A stretch of 64,000 nt of DNA from Aurantimicrobium minutum. GTDB taxonomy: Bacteria > Actinomycetota > Actinomycetes > Actinomycetales > Microbacteriaceae. The number at the start of each line of letters is the position of its first letter. Position 1 is the first letter of the stretch. The translations under genes were made by a program, and so were the position numbers. The DNA lies in contig NZ_JARXXU010000001.1 of the NCBI RefSeq assembly GCF_029894165.1, positions 930,001-994,000 of the forward strand, given 5' to 3'. The notes beneath the pieces were generated by a model. The model saw nothing but the letters and a program-made list of their open reading frames with translations, was not told the DNA's origin and searched no databases. Positions 37,842 through 45,303 of the stretch are shown piece after piece.

Positions 37842-38324
37842 ATGAATATTCGCCGTGCTGTCATCGTTACGAGTGCCCTGGTGATTTCCCTTGGTCTTGC
37901 TTCTTGTTCTGCGCCGTCCGAGAAGGCTGCGTCTTCACTGTCACCTTCTGAAACTGCCACTTCTCTTGCCACAGCAACCCCCACGCCTCCCCCCGTCTTT
38001 CTTCCCGAGGGCACGGCAACTGAGAACCTTGAGTATCTCGGCTGGGTAATCAGCACCACTGTGGCATCTGACCCCGCAGCAGATTCGTATGCAGTTGCCT
38101 CGGCAGTGGGTGCGTCAGGATTTGACCCTGCAACCGTGCAGTTCACCTTCTCCACCACGGCAGCGGGTTTGCCTGCTGACACGTCGGAGATTGCGGTGCA
38201 GTTCGCCGGGGAGTGTTTGATTGGGCAATATGGTCCTGCACAGCCCACCGTGATCACGAAAGTGATGCCGCTTCTGGCTAGCGGTGGGTGCTTGATCGGC
38301 ACGGACGTTCAGCCACTGAGCTAA
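37842..38324 (+). CDS. Small lipoprotein
   Basis: A 160-residue exported protein with an Arg-rich start, hydrophobic segment and lipobox LASC (Cys about residue 22). A Ser/Thr/Pro linker precedes a small domain with two more cysteines (ECLIGQ, GGCLIG). Start chosen at ATG 37842, just after GGAGGGAGG. Function unknown. Confidence 0.75.
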   Translation: MNIRRAVIVTSALVISLGLASCSAPSEKAASSLSPSETATSLATATPTPPPVFLPEGTATENLEYLGWVISTTVASDPAADSYAVASAVGASGFDPATVQFTFSTTAAGLPADTSEIAVQFAGECLIGQYGPAQPTVITKVMPLLASGGCLIGTDVQPLS

Positions 38325-38328
38325 CGCC

Positions 38329-38334
38329 TAGAAT
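38329..38334 (+). promoter_or_regulatory. Candidate -10 element of ettA
   Basis: TAGAAT ends six bases before the ettA ATG and no ribosome site intervenes, so the mRNA is probably leaderless. Confidence 0.45.
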
Positions 38335-38340
38335 TGAGCC

Positions 38341-40023
38341 ATGGCTGAGTTCATTTATTCCATGGTTCGTGCCCGCAAGGCAGTGGGCGACAAGCTCATT
38401 CTCGATGACGTCACAATGTCGTTCTTCCCTGGCGCCAAGATTGGTGTCGTTGGACCCAACGGTGCTGGTAAGTCGACCATTTTGAAAATCATGGCAGGTC
38501 TCGACACTCCGTCGAACGGTGAGGCCAAGCTCAGCCCCGGCTACTCGGTTGGCATCCTCATGCAGGAGCCAGAACTCGATGAAAACAAGACAGTTCTGCA
38601 GAACGTGCAGGACGGTGTTGGCGAGATCATGGGCAAAATCAACCGTTTCAATGAGATTTCTGCCGCCATGGGTGAGCCGGATGCAGACTTTGACACTCTT
38701 CTGGCCGAGATGGGTACCTTGCAGGAAGATATCGACGCCGCCAACGGTTGGGATCTTGATTCTCAGTTGGACCAGGCCATGGATGCACTGCGTTGTCCTC
38801 CAGGCGACTGGCCTGTAGACAAGCTCTCCGGTGGAGAGAAGCGCCGTGTTGCGCTCTGCAAACTGCTCCTGCAGAAGCCTGACCTCTTGTTGCTCGATGA
38901 GCCCACAAACCACCTCGATGCGGAGTCAGTGCTCTGGCTCGAACAGCACTTGGCCAAGTATCCCGGTGCTGTCCTGGCCGTCACACACGACCGTTACTTC
39001 CTCGACCACGTCGCGGAATGGATCGCAGAAGTCGACCGCGGACACCTGTACCCGTATGAGGGCAACTACTCTACGTACTTGGAGAAGAAGCGCGACCGTT
39101 TGGAAGTACAGGGCAAGAAGGACGCCAAGCTCTCGCGTCGTCTCTCTGAAGAGCTCGAGTGGGTCCGCTCCAACGCCAAGGGACGCCAGGCCAAGTCGAA
39201 GGCACGTCTTGCTCGTTATGAAGAGATGGCTGCGGAGGCAGAAAAGACGCGCAAACTGGACTTCGAAGAAATTGTGATTCCTGCAGGTCCCCGTCTGGGC
39301 GCTGTTGTCCTCGAGGTCAAAAACCTCAAGAAGGGCTTTGGTGACCGCACCCTCATCGACGGTCTGTCCTTCTCGCTTCCTCGTAATGGCATTGTTGGAA
39401 TTATCGGGCCGAACGGTGCCGGTAAGTCGACCCTGTTCAAGACCATTGTGGGCATGGAAGAACCAGACAGTGGTGAAGTTAAGATCGGTGAAACCGTCAA
39501 GATTTCCTACGTTGACCAGAGCCGTGGCGGTATTGACCCTAACCTCAACCTGTGGGAGGTCGTCTCTGATGGTCTCGACTTCATTCAGGTCGGGAACGTC
39601 GAAATTCCTAGCCGTGCCTACGTCTCCACTTTTGGCTTCAAGGGTCCAGACCAGCAGAAGAAGGCAGGTGTGCTCTCCGGTGGTGAGCGTAACCGTCTGA
39701 ACCTCGCGCTGACGCTCAAGCAGGGTGGAAACCTTCTTCTGCTCGATGAGCCCACCAACGACTTGGACGTGGAAACTCTCGGAAGCCTCGAGAACGCACT
39801 GCTCGAATTCCCCGGTTGTGCTGTGGTCATCACACACGACCGGTGGTTCCTTGACCGCATTGCCACCCACATTTTGGCTTATGAAGGTACCGACGAAAAC
39901 CCCAGCTACTGGCACTGGTTTGAGGGTAACTTCGAGTCCTATGAGGCCAACAAGATTGAGCGCCTCGGTGCTGACGCGGCCAAGCCACACAGCAGCACCT
40001 ACCGCAAGCTCACGCGCGACTAA
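38341..40023 (+). CDS. ettA: Energy-dependent translational throttle ABC-F protein
   Basis: A 560-residue soluble ABC-F ATPase with two nucleotide-binding domains, both with GPNGAGKST Walker A motifs. Signatures are LSGGEKRRVALC and LSGGERNRLNLA, with DEPTNHLD and DEPTNDLD as Walker B. The linker between domains is long and charged (SRRLSEELEWVRSNAKGR), as in EttA, which binds the ribosomal E site and senses the ATP/ADP ratio. It has no membrane segments. Confidence 0.93.
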   Translation: MAEFIYSMVRARKAVGDKLILDDVTMSFFPGAKIGVVGPNGAGKSTILKIMAGLDTPSNGEAKLSPGYSVGILMQEPELDENKTVLQNVQDGVGEIMGKINRFNEISAAMGEPDADFDTLLAEMGTLQEDIDAANGWDLDSQLDQAMDALRCPPGDWPVDKLSGGEKRRVALCKLLLQKPDLLLLDEPTNHLDAESVLWLEQHLAKYPGAVLAVTHDRYFLDHVAEWIAEVDRGHLYPYEGNYSTYLEKKRDRLEVQGKKDAKLSRRLSEELEWVRSNAKGRQAKSKARLARYEEMAAEAEKTRKLDFEEIVIPAGPRLGAVVLEVKNLKKGFGDRTLIDGLSFSLPRNGIVGIIGPNGAGKSTLFKTIVGMEEPDSGEVKIGETVKISYVDQSRGGIDPNLNLWEVVSDGLDFIQVGNVEIPSRAYVSTFGFKGPDQQKKAGVLSGGERNRLNLALTLKQGGNLLLLDEPTNDLDVETLGSLENALLEFPGCAVVITHDRWFLDRIATHILAYEGTDENPSYWHWFEGNFESYEANKIERLGADAAKPHSSTYRKLTRD

Positions 40024-40032
40024 AGGATTCTG

Positions 40033-40521
40033 ATGCGTTTACACATCCCCACGAACATCCGTTGGTCTGACCTGGATGCCTATGGGCATGTGAATAACGC
40101 CGCCATGTTTGGCCTACTCGAAGAAGCGCGTATTCACGCATTCTGGGCAGGGGATTCGGGGCACGGTGACGATCACTTGGCTACCCGCATTCTCGAAGGT
40201 GGGCCTACGGCTGACACCTTCACCCTCATTGCACATCAAGAGATTGAATACCTCGCACCTATTCCGTATATGCGTGAGCCCCTGGATTTGCAGATGTGGC
40301 TCGGTCACGTCGGGGGAGCAAGCCTCGAAGTGTGTTACGAAATTTACTCGCCGACGCAAACAGCGACTGCAGAGAACCCGCAGCAGCTCTTTGCCAAAGC
40401 AACGACGACCATTGTGCTGGTTGATGCGAAGACCACAAAACCACGTCGAATGACGGAAATTGAACGTGAAGCCGTCGCGCCCTATGTGGGCGACACGCTG
40501 AGCTTCAAGCGCCGAACATAG
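40033..40521 (+). CDS. Acyl-CoA thioesterase, 4HBT hotdog type
   Basis: A 162-residue hotdog-fold protein. IRWSDLDAYGHVNNAAMFGLLEEAR contains the Asp and N/H pattern of the 4-hydroxybenzoyl-CoA thioesterase family. It follows ettA by 9 bp and probably shares its mRNA. Substrate unknown. Confidence 0.85.
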   Translation: MRLHIPTNIRWSDLDAYGHVNNAAMFGLLEEARIHAFWAGDSGHGDDHLATRILEGGPTADTFTLIAHQEIEYLAPIPYMREPLDLQMWLGHVGGASLEVCYEIYSPTQTATAENPQQLFAKATTTIVLVDAKTTKPRRMTEIEREAVAPYVGDTLSFKRRT

Positions 40522-40532
40522 TTGATTACCAG

Positions 40533-40571
40533 CCAGAGAGGTCCCGTGAGTTTTCAAGGGGACCTCTCTGG
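40533..40571. terminator. Bidirectional hairpin terminator
   Basis: CCAGAGAGGTCCC and GGGACCTCTCTGG form a 13-bp stem with a 13-base loop, between the thioesterase and the convergent membrane-protein gene. Confidence 0.7.
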
Positions 40572-40590
40572 TTGGAGGTAAACGAAGGAA

Positions 40591-41088
40591 CTACTTCACT
40601 TTTCGCGTTACGGCAAACACGCTCGACAAGACAGCGATCACTCCGAAAATAGCTAAAACATAAACGGAGGTGTAGCTGAAGTAATAAAATGCGCTTGGGG
40701 AACAGAAATGGTCAGTTGTTCCTTGGGGAACGATACAGCTTGAGAAAGCAATGTCATCTGTGTACCACGCGTATCCGCTGTAGAACAGAATGCTGGCGAA
40801 TATAGCGAATATCAAGGCTAGGGTTAGTTTGCCAACGAGGCTAAATCCCCACTCGACCTGCTTGGCTTCGCGTTCATCTCTGGGGTTCAACATCAAGATG
40901 CGCTCAAAAGGAGTGCTTGATTTTCTTTTTGCGAGAAAGCTGAGCGCCAGCAAGATTATTCCCAGGATGATTGCTGGTATCGAAATATTTGGGGATTCAA
41001 AAACGATGAATTCAATCCCGAAAATAATGGCGATAATCCCAAGGAGAACGGGAAATGCTGAACTGTTTATCCGGCGTTTAGTCAACAT
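40591..41088 (-). CDS. Four-helix membrane protein, DUF2178-like
   Basis: A 165-residue protein with two N-terminal helices, a cytoplasmic loop containing NPRDEREAKQ (the DERE-type motif of DUF2178-like proteins) and two C-terminal helices. It overlaps the XRE regulator gene by 11 bp. Pairs of a small XRE protein and such a membrane protein are common in bacteria and archaea, but their role is poorly known. Composition is richer in A+T than flanking genes. Confidence 0.7.
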   Translation of the reverse strand: MLTKRRINSSAFPVLLGIIAIIFGIEFIVFESPNISIPAIILGIILLALSFLAKRKSSTPFERILMLNPRDEREAKQVEWGFSLVGKLTLALIFAIFASILFYSGYAWYTDDIAFSSCIVPQGTTDHFCSPSAFYYFSYTSVYVLAIFGVIAVLSSVFAVTRKVK

Positions 41089-41269
41089 GGAACACCTCTT
41101 CTACATTTGATTCGAAATAGCGTGCTATTCGGATTGCGAGCTCGAGTGAAGGAGAATATTTCTCTGTTTCAATGGCGTTAATCGTTTGGCGTGAGACGCC
41201 TAACAGCTCTGCCAGATCGGCCTGAGATAGTTCCGCTTTAGCTCGAAGATCGCGGAGTGAACTTTTCAT
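41078..41269 (-). CDS. XRE-family transcriptional regulator
   Basis: A 63-residue helix-turn-helix protein, essentially a lone DNA-binding domain (LRDLRAKAELSQADLAELLG and VSRQTINAIETEKYSPSL). It should repress its own two-gene operon through the twin palindromes directly upstream. The first palindrome begins at the base before the ATG, leaving no room for a normal ribosome site, so the mRNA may be leaderless or poorly translated. Confidence 0.85.
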   Translation of the reverse strand: MKSSLRDLRAKAELSQADLAELLGVSRQTINAIETEKYSPSLELAIRIARYFESNVEEVFHVD

Positions 41270-41289
41270 ATGTAAAGCTTGCTTTACAT
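41270..41289. promoter_or_regulatory. XRE operator 1, perfect palindrome
   Basis: Nine-base arms ATGTAAAGC and GCTTTACAT separated by TT. It lies against the XRE start codon. Confidence 0.75.
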
Positions 41290-41297
41290 CATCGATT

Positions 41298-41317
41298 ATG
41301 TCAAGCAGGCTTTACAT
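41298..41317. promoter_or_regulatory. XRE operator 2, near-palindrome
   Basis: ATGTCAAGC, AG, GCTTTACAT: the same arms with one mismatch, centred 28 bp from operator 1. It contains TTGACA on the complement (41299-41304), a possible -35 of the XRE operon. Confidence 0.7.
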
Positions 41318-41368
41318 ATTAATTTCCACAGAAATTGAAAAATCAAAGACAAAGCTTTGAGCGGTGCC

Positions 41369-41377
41369 TGTTATAGT
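41369..41377 (+). promoter_or_regulatory. Extended -10 promoter for the DUF3800-associated RNA
   Basis: TGTTATAGT is a TGN extended -10. It predicts a transcript starting near 41384, just before the structured region. No good -35 is visible. Confidence 0.5.
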
Positions 41378-41383
41378 TATCTC

Positions 41384-41478
41384 GTTGGGCTGGTCGAGAG
41401 ACCCGGGTCCACATCAAGGCGAAGGAAGTCCTTCGCTACACAAAAATGACGGTGGATTTTCCTCCGTCATTTTGTTTT
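41384..41478 (+). ncRNA. Three-hairpin structured RNA before DUF3800 gene
   Basis: Hairpin I: 41386-41390 pairs with 41407-41411, then GGTC/GACC capped by a GAGA tetraloop (41396-41399) with a small asymmetric internal loop. Hairpin II: GCGAAGG and CCTTCGC (41419-41425, 41430-41436) around AAGT. Hairpin III: AAAATGACGG and CCGTCATTTT (41443-41452, 41464-41473), followed by T-rich sequence, reads as an intrinsic terminator. The layout is promoter, structured RNA, terminator and then a DUF3800 gene. Several DUF3800-associated RNA motif classes have been reported from comparative genomics; I cannot say whether this matches any of them. Confidence 0.65.
41443..41478 (+). terminator. Intrinsic terminator between RNA and DUF3800 gene
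   Basis: A perfect 10-bp stem with a further GGA/TCC pairing in the loop, then TTTTGTTTT. It would end most transcripts before the DUF3800 coding region. Confidence 0.8.
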
Positions 41479-41494
41479 GGCGAATGGGGTAGCG

Positions 41495-42172
41495 GTGTCG
41501 ACGCTAAGTATTTTCGTCGATGAGTCGGGGGACTTCGGCGAATCAGACATTGGGTACTACGTTGTTTCAATGGTTTTCCATGAACAGAAACAACTACTCC
41601 AAAAACATTTGGATCTACTGCAAGAGAAGCTCAGCTACACAGATATGGGTGACCACACTGTTCACAGTGGTGCGGCAATTCGGGGTGAAGCGGAATATCG
41701 AAATATTTCACTGAATGTTCGCAAGGCAGTCGTTGATCGACTTTTTTCATTTGTTCGTAGCGCACCCATTTATCACGAGACACTCTTTTTCAGACGGAAA
41801 GATGTGAAGGACCGTCTTGCCCTGGAAGCAGCAATTTCGAGAGGTCTGGGTGGTTTTCTTCAAGAACTAAGCACTTATTTTCGCGGTTTTGAAAACGTCA
41901 TCATTTATTACGACAACGGCCAAGCGGAACTCACCAGAATTCTCAATGTTGTTATGAATGCATATTTTTTGAACGTTGAATTTCGAAATGTTGCACCATC
42001 TGAATACCGACTTTTCCAAGCTGCTGATCTTTATTGCACTCTTGAGCTTCTTAGAGGAAAAGACGAAGACAATGCATTGACGAAGTCGGATCTCTATTTC
42101 TTTGAGTCTGCTCGAAATCTGCGCCACCAATATCTAAAGAAGATCTCGAGAAAGAGACTTCCTGGAAATTAA
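41495..42172 (+). CDS. DUF3800 protein
   Basis: A roughly 225-residue cytosolic protein. FVDESGDFG (Asp9, Glu10) opens the fold, YYDNGQ (Asp140) sits in the middle and QAADL (Asp178) is near the end. These acidic positions are those expected of the RNase H-like DUF3800 fold, so nuclease activity is possible but unproven. I prefer GTG 41495 after GGGG; TTG 41477 would lie in the terminator T-run. The gene is richer in A+T than its neighbours and sits next to the XRE module, suggesting acquisition. Confidence 0.8.
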   Translation: MSTLSIFVDESGDFGESDIGYYVVSMVFHEQKQLLQKHLDLLQEKLSYTDMGDHTVHSGAAIRGEAEYRNISLNVRKAVVDRLFSFVRSAPIYHETLFFRRKDVKDRLALEAAISRGLGGFLQELSTYFRGFENVIIYYDNGQAELTRILNVVMNAYFLNVEFRNVAPSEYRLFQAADLYCTLELLRGKDEDNALTKSDLYFFESARNLRHQYLKKISRKRLPGN

Positions 42173-42204
42173 TCGAGAGCAGAGAGGCTGATTCTCCAGC
42201 GTAC

Positions 42205-42636
42205 TTACGCGGTATAAATCACGCCGTCGGTGACAACAACGGCATATTGCTGTAGGAGTTCTTGTGCAGGGCCACCGGTGGGTTTACCTGTGCTCATGTC
42301 ATAGGTGGCCTGGTGACAGTCGCACACGATTTCTTTATCGCGACAACCCACGAGGCACCCTTGGTGTGTGCAGACGGCACTGAATGCCTTGAATGCACCC
42401 TCTCTCTCCTGTGTCACAACCATCGGGGTGCCCTGAACAGTGAAATTTGCACCACCCCCGACGGGGACGTCCCCCGCGGGTCCTACTTCGAGGCCAGATT
42501 GAGTGACCATTGTCGAGGTCGCCGTTTGATCTGCCGAGCATCCTGTGAGCACCACCGCGACGCCGGCTGCCCCTAGTGCGCTCAGGCCGAGGAGTTCACG
42601 GCGTGTGAGCTGGGGAGTGAGATTACGAGCTGCCAT
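42205..42636 (-). CDS. Tat-exported Rieske [2Fe-2S] lipoprotein
   Basis: A 143-residue protein. A twin-arginine signal (RRELLGLS) leads to lipobox VLTGC (Cys33), so it is exported folded and lipid-anchored. The cluster site is Cys89 and His91 in CTHQGC, with Cys105 and His108 in CDCH; Cys94 and Cys107 are the usual disulfide pair. ATG 42636 overlaps the thioesterase stop, so the two are coupled. Redox partner unknown. Confidence 0.88.
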   Translation of the reverse strand: MAARNLTPQLTRRELLGLSALGAAGVAVVLTGCSADQTATSTMVTQSGLEVGPAGDVPVGGGANFTVQGTPMVVTQEREGAFKAFSAVCTHQGCLVGCRDKEIVCDCHQATYDMSTGKPTGGPAQELLQQYAVVVTDGVIYTA

Positions 42637-43526
42637 TAGATCTCCATTCCGGGAACGCGAATCATTCCTTCTTGTGCGACAGATGCCAGAAGTATTCCTT
42701 CGCGGGAATAGATCCGACCTTGAGTTAAACCGCGGCCGCCTTGCGCACTCGGGGATTCTTGGACATAGAGAACCCACTCGTCGATGCGTCCAAAGCGGTG
42801 AAACCACATGGCGTGGTCGAGGCTTGCCGTTTTAAGTCCGGGCGTGGACCACGCAACACCATGCCGACGCAGGATGGGTTCGAGCAGGGTGTAGTCGCTG
42901 GCATAGGCGAGGGCAGCTCGGTGGAACGCAGGGTCATCGGGCAGGGCAGACAAGCTGCGCATCCACACCGCTTGGTGGGCCACATGGGAGCCGTTGACAG
43001 TGAGGTAAATGGGGGATTCAACGTGACGCAGGTCAATCGGGCGCTGAGTGGCCCAATACTTTGCCACGGGGTGATCAACGTCTCCGAGCACTGATTCCAC
43101 GGTTGGCAGGGTTTCAGGGTCGGGAATATCGCTGGGCATTTCGATGAAATGATCCAGTCCTGGATCTTCCACTTGGAACGAGGCAATCATGGAGAAGATG
43201 GGGGCGCCGTTTTGATAGGCCTGGGTGCGACGAGTCGAGAAAGAGCGACCGTCGTGAATGCGATCCACCGAGAACGTAATGGGTTGGGTGGCATCACCGG
43301 CTCGCAAGAAGTAGCCGTGCAGAGAGTGCACGGGGCGTTCTGGGTCAACCGTGTTCGACGCGGCCACGAGGGACTGTGCCATGACCTGGCCGCCATAGAC
43401 GCGGCCGTGCGGCATGTATTGGCTGGGGGCAGTGAAAACATCCTCCCCGTTGACGCTGGGCTCGGTGGCCAGGCTCAGCGTGGCGAGAAGAGCCTCTGTA
43501 TTGGGGTGGGATGACACAGGATGCAT
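42636..43526 (-). CDS. tesB: Acyl-CoA thioesterase II
   Basis: A 296-residue double-hotdog protein. It contains RVYGGQVMAQSL, HSLHGYFLRAGD and, near the end, DHAMWFHR and GRIYSREGILLASVAQEG, the TesB landmarks. It hydrolyses a broad range of acyl-CoAs. Start ATG 43526 with GAGGAC upstream. Confidence 0.92.
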   Translation of the reverse strand: MHPVSSHPNTEALLATLSLATEPSVNGEDVFTAPSQYMPHGRVYGGQVMAQSLVAASNTVDPERPVHSLHGYFLRAGDATQPITFSVDRIHDGRSFSTRRTQAYQNGAPIFSMIASFQVEDPGLDHFIEMPSDIPDPETLPTVESVLGDVDHPVAKYWATQRPIDLRHVESPIYLTVNGSHVAHQAVWMRSLSALPDDPAFHRAALAYASDYTLLEPILRRHGVAWSTPGLKTASLDHAMWFHRFGRIDEWVLYVQESPSAQGGRGLTQGRIYSREGILLASVAQEGMIRVPGMEI

Positions 43527-43577
43527 GAGTCCTCAACGGGTTCGGTGCGAAACGCAGAAGTGATTCATTCGCTAGTT

Positions 43578-43583
43578 TAGGTT
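43578..43583 (+). promoter_or_regulatory. Candidate -10 element of the 43589 gene
   Basis: TAGGTT ends five bases before the ATG; no ribosome site. Confidence 0.35.
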
Positions 43584-43588
43584 GAGAC

Positions 43589-44221
43589 ATGACGAATACG
43601 GTGACCCTCGCGAGCGAGCATGATTCTGCAGACCTCAAGACGTTCCTCGAGCGTGCTGATCGGCTCGGGTGTGAACATGTCTGGCTTATCGGTGCCGGCA
43701 CTGCTCTCGTGGCGTATGTGGCTGTTTTGACACCCCAGGGATTGCTGGATATTGCTCCCACGGTGCTCGGAATGCGCATTTTTGAACGCTCCGAAGATTC
43801 CTCCCTAGATACCGTGGTGCACGTCCGCGCGATGCTCGATCGTCTCGCCCACGACGCGCTCGTGATTCCTCTGCCTGTCGGACAAGCGGGAATTGCGTGG
43901 ACGGGTGTTGCCCCGCCCCGCGGTGGCTGGAAGCCAACCGGTGACATGCTCGAAATCGAGCTTCACCTCACTGCAAAAGCCGGGATTGAAGAAGTGGCCC
44001 AAGCCAACGGGCTGGGCACCAACATCGTTACCGCGGTGCGCGAAGAAGTCTGGCGTCGTCCCCTCAACGTGCAGCACACGGAGGCCGCCATTACCGTGCC
44101 AGCGGGGATCGCTTTTGCCGGCTTTGGCCTGGGATTCTTTGGAACCGGTATCGCTCAGGTCACGCAATCAGGCGCGTGGACGCGCATCACGACCGAGCGT
44201 GGCCACATTCTGGTGAAGTAG
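43589..44221 (+). CDS. Unknown conserved actinobacterial-type protein
   Basis: A 210-residue protein with a moderately hydrophobic stretch near residues 31-50 (VWLIGAGTALVAYVAVLTP) that is more likely a buried strand-helix than a membrane span. A central GVAPPRGGW and a C-terminal FGLGFFGTG are also visible. It ends exactly one base before the convergent glbO stop. I cannot assign a function. Confidence 0.55.
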   Translation: MTNTVTLASEHDSADLKTFLERADRLGCEHVWLIGAGTALVAYVAVLTPQGLLDIAPTVLGMRIFERSEDSSLDTVVHVRAMLDRLAHDALVIPLPVGQAGIAWTGVAPPRGGWKPTGDMLEIELHLTAKAGIEEVAQANGLGTNIVTAVREEVWRRPLNVQHTEAAITVPAGIAFAGFGLGFFGTGIAQVTQSGAWTRITTERGHILVK

Positions 44222-44611
44222 TTATTCCTCGAAGGTATTCGTCATGGCATATGCCGCACGCTCGAGATAGCTCAGTAACGTTTCGCGGTGTAAGGGCGAG
44301 AGGTGCAGGGTGTCCACGGCATGTTCCATGTGGCCTAACCAGCGATCACGGGCGTCCGGATTGATTCTGTAGGGCATGTGACGCATCCGCAGGCGGGGGT
44401 GCCCGCGGGTATCGCTATAGGTGGAGGGGCCGCCCCAGTATTGCTCGAGGAAAAGCTTGAGTCGCTCTTCTGCAGGGCCGAGGTCCTCTTCTGGATACAT
44501 GGGCTTGAGCACGGGGTCCATGGCTACACCTTTGTAAAACTCGTGAGCGAGCTTGGCAAAGACCGCCTCACCGCCTACCTCCTCATAGAAGGAGACCAGT
44601 TCTTCGCTCAT
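44222..44611 (-). CDS. glbO: Group II truncated haemoglobin
   Basis: A 129-residue globin. FYEEVGGEAVFAKLAHEFY begins the fold, and RHPRLRMRH-type sequence (GHPRLRMRHMPYRI) holds the proximal His region. W in RDRWLGHM matches the trHbO group. It probably handles oxygen or reactive nitrogen species. Last of pepN-mscS-glbO, with ATG overlapping the mscS stop. Confidence 0.93.
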   Translation of the reverse strand: MSEELVSFYEEVGGEAVFAKLAHEFYKGVAMDPVLKPMYPEEDLGPAEERLKLFLEQYWGGPSTYSDTRGHPRLRMRHMPYRINPDARDRWLGHMEHAVDTLHLSPLHRETLLSYLERAAYAMTNTFEE

Positions 44612-45300
44612 TACTCAGAAGCCTGCGTTGCGCTCGTGTCGCGGACGGCTTTCTTTACGGGGGCCTTCTTGGTCACAAGCTTCTTGGCGGGTTGTTTCAC
44701 AAAAGCGGCAATCGGCTCTGCGGCTTCACCATATGTCATGTTTCCCACACGGGTGATTTCACCGTTACGCACAAACCAGATGGTCCCGTCATCACCCCTG
44801 ATCGTGGTGATGCGCACACCGACCGACTCCACCACGCCAATGGCGAGCCCCACATCAACGCGGTCACCCACGCCGAGTTGGTCTTCAAAGACCATGAACA
44901 TTCCGTTGAGGACGTCCTTCACAATGTTCTGGGCACCAAAACCCAAGGCTGCAGCACCGATACCGGCAGAGGCCACAATGGCAGTCACCGAGACACCAAT
45001 TTCTTGCAACACGATAATGACCGCCACAGAAATTACCAGCCACGAGATCACGTTGCTAAAAACGGTGCCCATGGTTTGGGTGCGCTGAACCTGGCGCAAC
45101 GCGGTGATGTTGGCCGGAACGCCCGCAAGCGCATGTTTCTGGTTCTTGTTGTGGGCATCGGTCACCATGCGACGAATCACACGGCGGCTCATAGCCAACA
45201 AAATCCAGCGAATAATCGCTGCGGTGACAACGGTCACCACAATGTTGATGGGGATAGAAGCTGCGTGATAGATCTCGTAGAGAGTGTCCGTAATGTTCAT
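44611..45300 (-). CDS. MscS-family mechanosensitive channel
   Basis: A 229-residue protein with three N-terminal helices. The third has the pore-helix pattern GVSVTAIVASAGIGAAALGFGAQ, followed by the beta domain (DQLGVGDRVDVG, VRITTIRGDDGTIWFVRNGEI). The Lys/Ala-rich C-terminal tail is cytoplasmic. It releases solutes at osmotic downshock. Only 3 bp from pepN. Confidence 0.92.
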   Translation of the reverse strand: MNITDTLYEIYHAASIPINIVVTVVTAAIIRWILLAMSRRVIRRMVTDAHNKNQKHALAGVPANITALRQVQRTQTMGTVFSNVISWLVISVAVIIVLQEIGVSVTAIVASAGIGAAALGFGAQNIVKDVLNGMFMVFEDQLGVGDRVDVGLAIGVVESVGVRITTIRGDDGTIWFVRNGEITRVGNMTYGEAAEPIAAFVKQPAKKLVTKKAPVKKAVRDTSATQASE

Positions 45301-45303
45301 CGG

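Noticed and set aside
38926-39990. A 354-codon ORF antisense to ettA
   Set aside because: ettA is certain on the + strand; no domain is visible in the antisense frame.
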